A stretch of DNA of 64,000 bases from Mesostigma viride. Taxonomy: Eukaryota > Streptophyta > Mesostigmatophyceae > Mesostigmatales > Mesostigmataceae. The notes under the pieces were generated by a model. The model was not told where the DNA came from. It searched no databases and was given only the letters and a program-made list of their open reading frames with translations. Position numbers and translations under genes: made by a program. The first letter of the stretch is position 1. Every line of letters begins with the position of its first letter. Location: positions 1,252,996 through 1,316,995 of the forward strand of contig RPFO01000164.1 in assembly GCA_009746045.1 (NCBI GenBank). The letters are read 5' to 3'. Of this stretch, positions 42,786-64,000 are shown piece by piece.

Positions 42786-43718
42786 TCATTTCCCAAGCCT
42801 CGAGGGGTATCCCTCTTTTCCATGGTGGTGCAGCCACGTGGCCGCGGCACCCTGGAGCCCAGGATGCTGCAGGTTAGACACCGTTAACGTCACCTTGTCC
42901 CAAGGGACCAGGCCGCAGTGCTGGCGCACCGTGGCGGCCACGCCCTCCTGGAATAGACCCCACCGCTGCATCAGCCCACCACCCAGCACGATGCTGTCCG
43001 GCGCGAATAGCGTGATCAAATTGGTTAGCCCCACCCCGAGGTACCTTGCCGTGCGGTCCACCGCCTGGCGCGCCGCCACGTGTCCCTGCTCCGCCAGGTC
43101 GCAGATCACGCGGGCGTCCCAGCCAGGGTCGCCGCCCTGCTGCTGCCTTGCCCACGCGGCCATCGCGGTCCCGCTCGACAGGCTCTCCCAGCAGCCCGGC
43201 GCGCCGCAGAAACAGGCCGGCCCCGCCGGGTCGATCACGTGGTGGCCTAGCTCGGGATGGCAGCCGCCCACGCCGCGGTACAGCTTGCCGTCGAGGACGA
43301 CCCCGCCGCCGATACCTGTGCTTACTGTCACGTAGATCAAGCGCGGGGAGCGCGCCGAGACGCCCCAGCTGTGCTCTGCCAGCGCGGCCGCGTCCGCGTC
43401 GTTCTCGATCGCACATTCGACCCCGAAACGGGCCGAGAGGTCACGCGAGGGGCACTGACCGCCCCAGGTGGGCAAGAACGCGTTTTCGTGGAGCACGCCG
43501 CCGGGATGGATGCGGCCTGTCATGCCGACGCCGATGCCCAGCAGTGGCGCGTGGTGGGAGGTGGCCAGGGTCTCCAAGGCAGAGATCACGCTCCCGAGCG
43601 CCACGTCATAGGGCTGGGAAGGCTGAGTCGGGATGGAGACGGAGTCGACCAATTCGCCGGTGAGGGTCACTAAACCCACTGCTATTTTGGTACCGCCAAC
43701 GTCCACGGCGCCTATCAT
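42786..43718 (-). CDS. ROK-family sugar kinase (glucokinase-like), intronless
   Basis: 310 residues in one exon starting MIGAVDVGGTKIAVG. ROK kinases phosphorylate hexoses or N-acetylhexosamines with ATP. All family marks are present: ATP phosphate loop Asp6-x-GGT (8-10); catalytic Asp107 in ECAIENDADAAALAEH; STGIGGGVV (133-141); HPELGH (154-159); and the zinc motif CFCGAPGC (Cys169, Cys171, Cys176) followed by WES. The conserved Gly-rich SIVLGGGL lies near residue 255. Length equals bacterial glucokinases. Every other host gene here is split by introns, and ROK kinases are mainly bacterial, so acquisition from bacteria is plausible, though eukaryotic ROK proteins exist. The substrate cannot be fixed from sequence; glucose is most likely. 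The enzyme has no signal peptide and should be cytosolic. Confidence 0.9.
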   Translation of the reverse strand: MIGAVDVGGTKIAVGLVTLTGELVDSVSIPTQPSQPYDVALGSVISALETLATSHHAPLLGIGVGMTGRIHPGGVLHENAFLPTWGGQCPSRDLSARFGVECAIENDADAAALAEHSWGVSARSPRLIYVTVSTGIGGGVVLDGKLYRGVGGCHPELGHHVIDPAGPACFCGAPGCWESLSSGTAMAAWARQQQGGDPGWDARVICDLAEQGHVAARQAVDRTARYLGVGLTNLITLFAPDSIVLGGGLMQRWGLFQEGVAATVRQHCGLVPWDKVTLTVSNLQHPGLQGAAATWLHHHGKEGYPSRLGK

Positions 43719-44813
43719 AGTTGGAAGGTATCGGACAGCTCGCCCTTTCGATAAACCACGGATATCGATCCAGCCAGGCCCAGTGAGAGCTGCGGCTTAA
43801 GAACCTTGACACGCTGCTTACAGAGGTAGGACTGCCGCACAAACCAAATCCAGACCAGCGAACTGCAAGTCCGGGTTTACGCTCCGGGCGGCAGGACGAC
43901 TTGCCAAGTTACAGATGGCAGCTGGGACCCGCGTTGCAACCTAGAACGAAAGCGAAAAATGTGGTATCAGTCTGCCTTCCGTCTCCGTTAGGACCTTGCG
44001 ACGTATGACATCGCGGGAGGGGGATGTTTAAAATGGCTTCAACTGCACACCATGAAATGCGTGCACAAATGAATCAGCGCTCCCTGCTTGCTTGCCTGTG
44101 TGCTGCGGGAATGGAACGCGCATTCCCAGCTGCCGCGCTCGAGGCATGGGCCGTCGCCCGCTCGGCCCAATGTGCCACTACCGGAAATAGATGCCCATGA
44201 CGTTATCACGTATCACCGGCTGCCCTAGACTTCTTAGGAACGCAGAACTGGGATGTATTTGCCACCTTCATAAGGAAACCCTGCGTATTATTAAGTTCCC
44301 GTACCAGGGAATTGGCGCGACCTCGGCCCTCGTCACGACATCTAAATTTTTCACGCGTTGACCTAGATATGTGTGTCAGCACGGGCTGCCATTATTATTA
44401 TATTGAATCCCCTTGCCTCAATCACAAAAGATCACAAATCAGCAATAATAAATTAATAATGCCGTCACCTGGCAAGACGTGGCATTTGCGAGCATCCTTA
44501 TCCGACTTCAAATTTTCGTCTCCGTCCGTACTCCGTAGCCAATAATAGCCAGTAGCTGTTATACGGGAGGTCTTGGATGATGAATCCTTGGGCAGACGTT
44601 GCTCAGCGGGCAGGTTGTTTCCCAAAAGTAACTGGTTAACGGTCATCCGAGAGGCGTTTTTTTGGAGATTCTGTAAATTTCACAGCAGGCAGCACAACTG
44701 ACCGAGCCTGAAGAGCAAGAGGTTGAGAACGACCGAAAATTTGCCCCGCTGGCCCAGGCTGGCCCTGTATTCCCGTTCAATGATGACGTTACCACATCAT
44801 ATTTGGAGTTGCA

Positions 44814-44846
<33 letters not shown>

Positions 44847-45361
44847 GTCCCACGCCGCACATGGGCAGCAGGAGTTGCATGTATACGGACTCAACCTTTG
44901 GACTTGCGCATCCAATCCAGAAAAGAGAATCCAGATTGACCGTCGTCGAAAGAACCGATCCCGATTTCGATCTGCCGAAGTGATCCCTGCTTGTTGTCGA
45001 AAAATCCCTATCTACGCATGCGGTTGGAACCGCGGGTGTCCGGTCACGTGATCCGCCCTCGACATGGGGCCATTAGCTACTGGCCGTATTCTCCCCGCGC
45101 GCACGCTCCACGTGGCCTCATAGCCGGGCAGACAGGCATGAAACTGTGAGTGTAGTAATTGTCCACGCTACTGTTGTTTCGGCATTCTCGTCGGCGCAGG
45201 AGCAGGCCAAGCGGACCACGGTAGAATAAAGATGCCACTGCAGATGGGCAAATGTTTGCCTTACTGGTAGAACGATAGCTCTTTGCATAAGCCTGTTCTT
45301 GGCGTTCTAAAACGCATGCAGAGACATTTTCGCTCGTAACGCGGTTCGGGGGAGGTCAGCA
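43719..45361. other. Divergent intergenic region between the ROK kinase and ABCC genes
   Basis: About 1.6 kb with both promoters presumably inside. The only clear structure is a (TTG)11 microsatellite at 44815-44847. Open frames of up to about 90 codons look random. Confidence 0.5.
44815..44847. repeat. (TTG)n microsatellite
   Basis: About eleven uninterrupted GTT triplets. Confidence 0.95.
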
Positions 45362-63860
<18,499 letters not shown>

Positions 63861-64000
63861 GTGCGTCCGCGCTTGCTTTCTCCAGACGAGGCACCCCACT
63901 GCAATATTCTACTGAAGCATTTGACATCAGGCAGTTGCTCAAGGTGCTAGATCTAGGACATCCTGACCCTCTTCAGGGTCGCTCTCGCGAAGCCTAGTAA

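Noticed and set aside
42874-43663. Other long frames over the ROK kinase (180-205 codons, both strands)
   Set aside because: GC-rich shadow frames of a well-supported coding region; Arg/Pro-rich composition typical of such shadows.
63886-63943. 58-nt cassette exon after ABCC exon 17
   Set aside because: It has acceptor- and donor-like ends, but its length is not a multiple of three between phase-0 exons.

Overview
This is nuclear DNA from an intron-rich, GC-rich microbial eukaryote. The evidence is GT-AG introns with consistent codon phases, LINE retrotransposons, an ER N-glycosylation enzyme (ALG2), a PHD finger and an ABCC/MRP transporter. An alga or alga-like protist fits best (GC-rich exons, long introns full of minisatellites), but I cannot name the species. 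No rRNA, intact tRNA, CRISPR or prokaryotic operon was seen.

Layout. 1-2672 is a hexanucleotide satellite. 2689-6929 is an array of 46-bp units split by a 3.4-kb inverted-repeat insertion. 6974-12095 (+) is a large unrecognised gene whose three reading-frame breaks all fall in G-homopolymers; a second 46-bp array lies inside one of its introns. 12096-14940 is a repeat zone with a tandem duplication, a 66-bp insertion, a SINE-like element and a LINE 3' fragment. 15274-19519 (-) is a four-exon gene with a putative PD-(D/E)XK nuclease domain. 20495-30549 (+) is a complete nine-exon ALG2 mannosyltransferase. 30566-38690 is a LINE graveyard: two reverse-transcriptase pseudogenes, one shorter fragment, an ORF1-only element and a SINE. 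39153-40460 (+) is a small PHD-finger gene. 40965-42272 holds more LINE and SINE debris. 42786-43718 (-) is an intronless ROK-family sugar kinase. 45362-63860 (+) is the first 17 exons of an ABCC transporter that runs off the right edge before its second nucleotide-binding domain.

The neighbouring genes do not form a pathway: dolichol-linked glycan synthesis, sugar phosphorylation and organic-anion/conjugate export look like independent housekeeping functions. What unifies the window is genome architecture. Most long introns hold their own private tandem repeat (9 to 48 bp units, up to about 42 copies). Many introns also carry a decayed second copy of the adjoining exon edge, splice site included ('exon-edge echoes'), seen in three unrelated genes. 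The 46-bp arrays carry a perfect 14-bp palindrome made of two inverted CCAACGG sites, the core of plant-type MYB cell-cycle elements.

Exon models were built by hand from splice sites and phase. All exon joins reported for ALG2, the ABCC gene and the nuclease gene keep frame.
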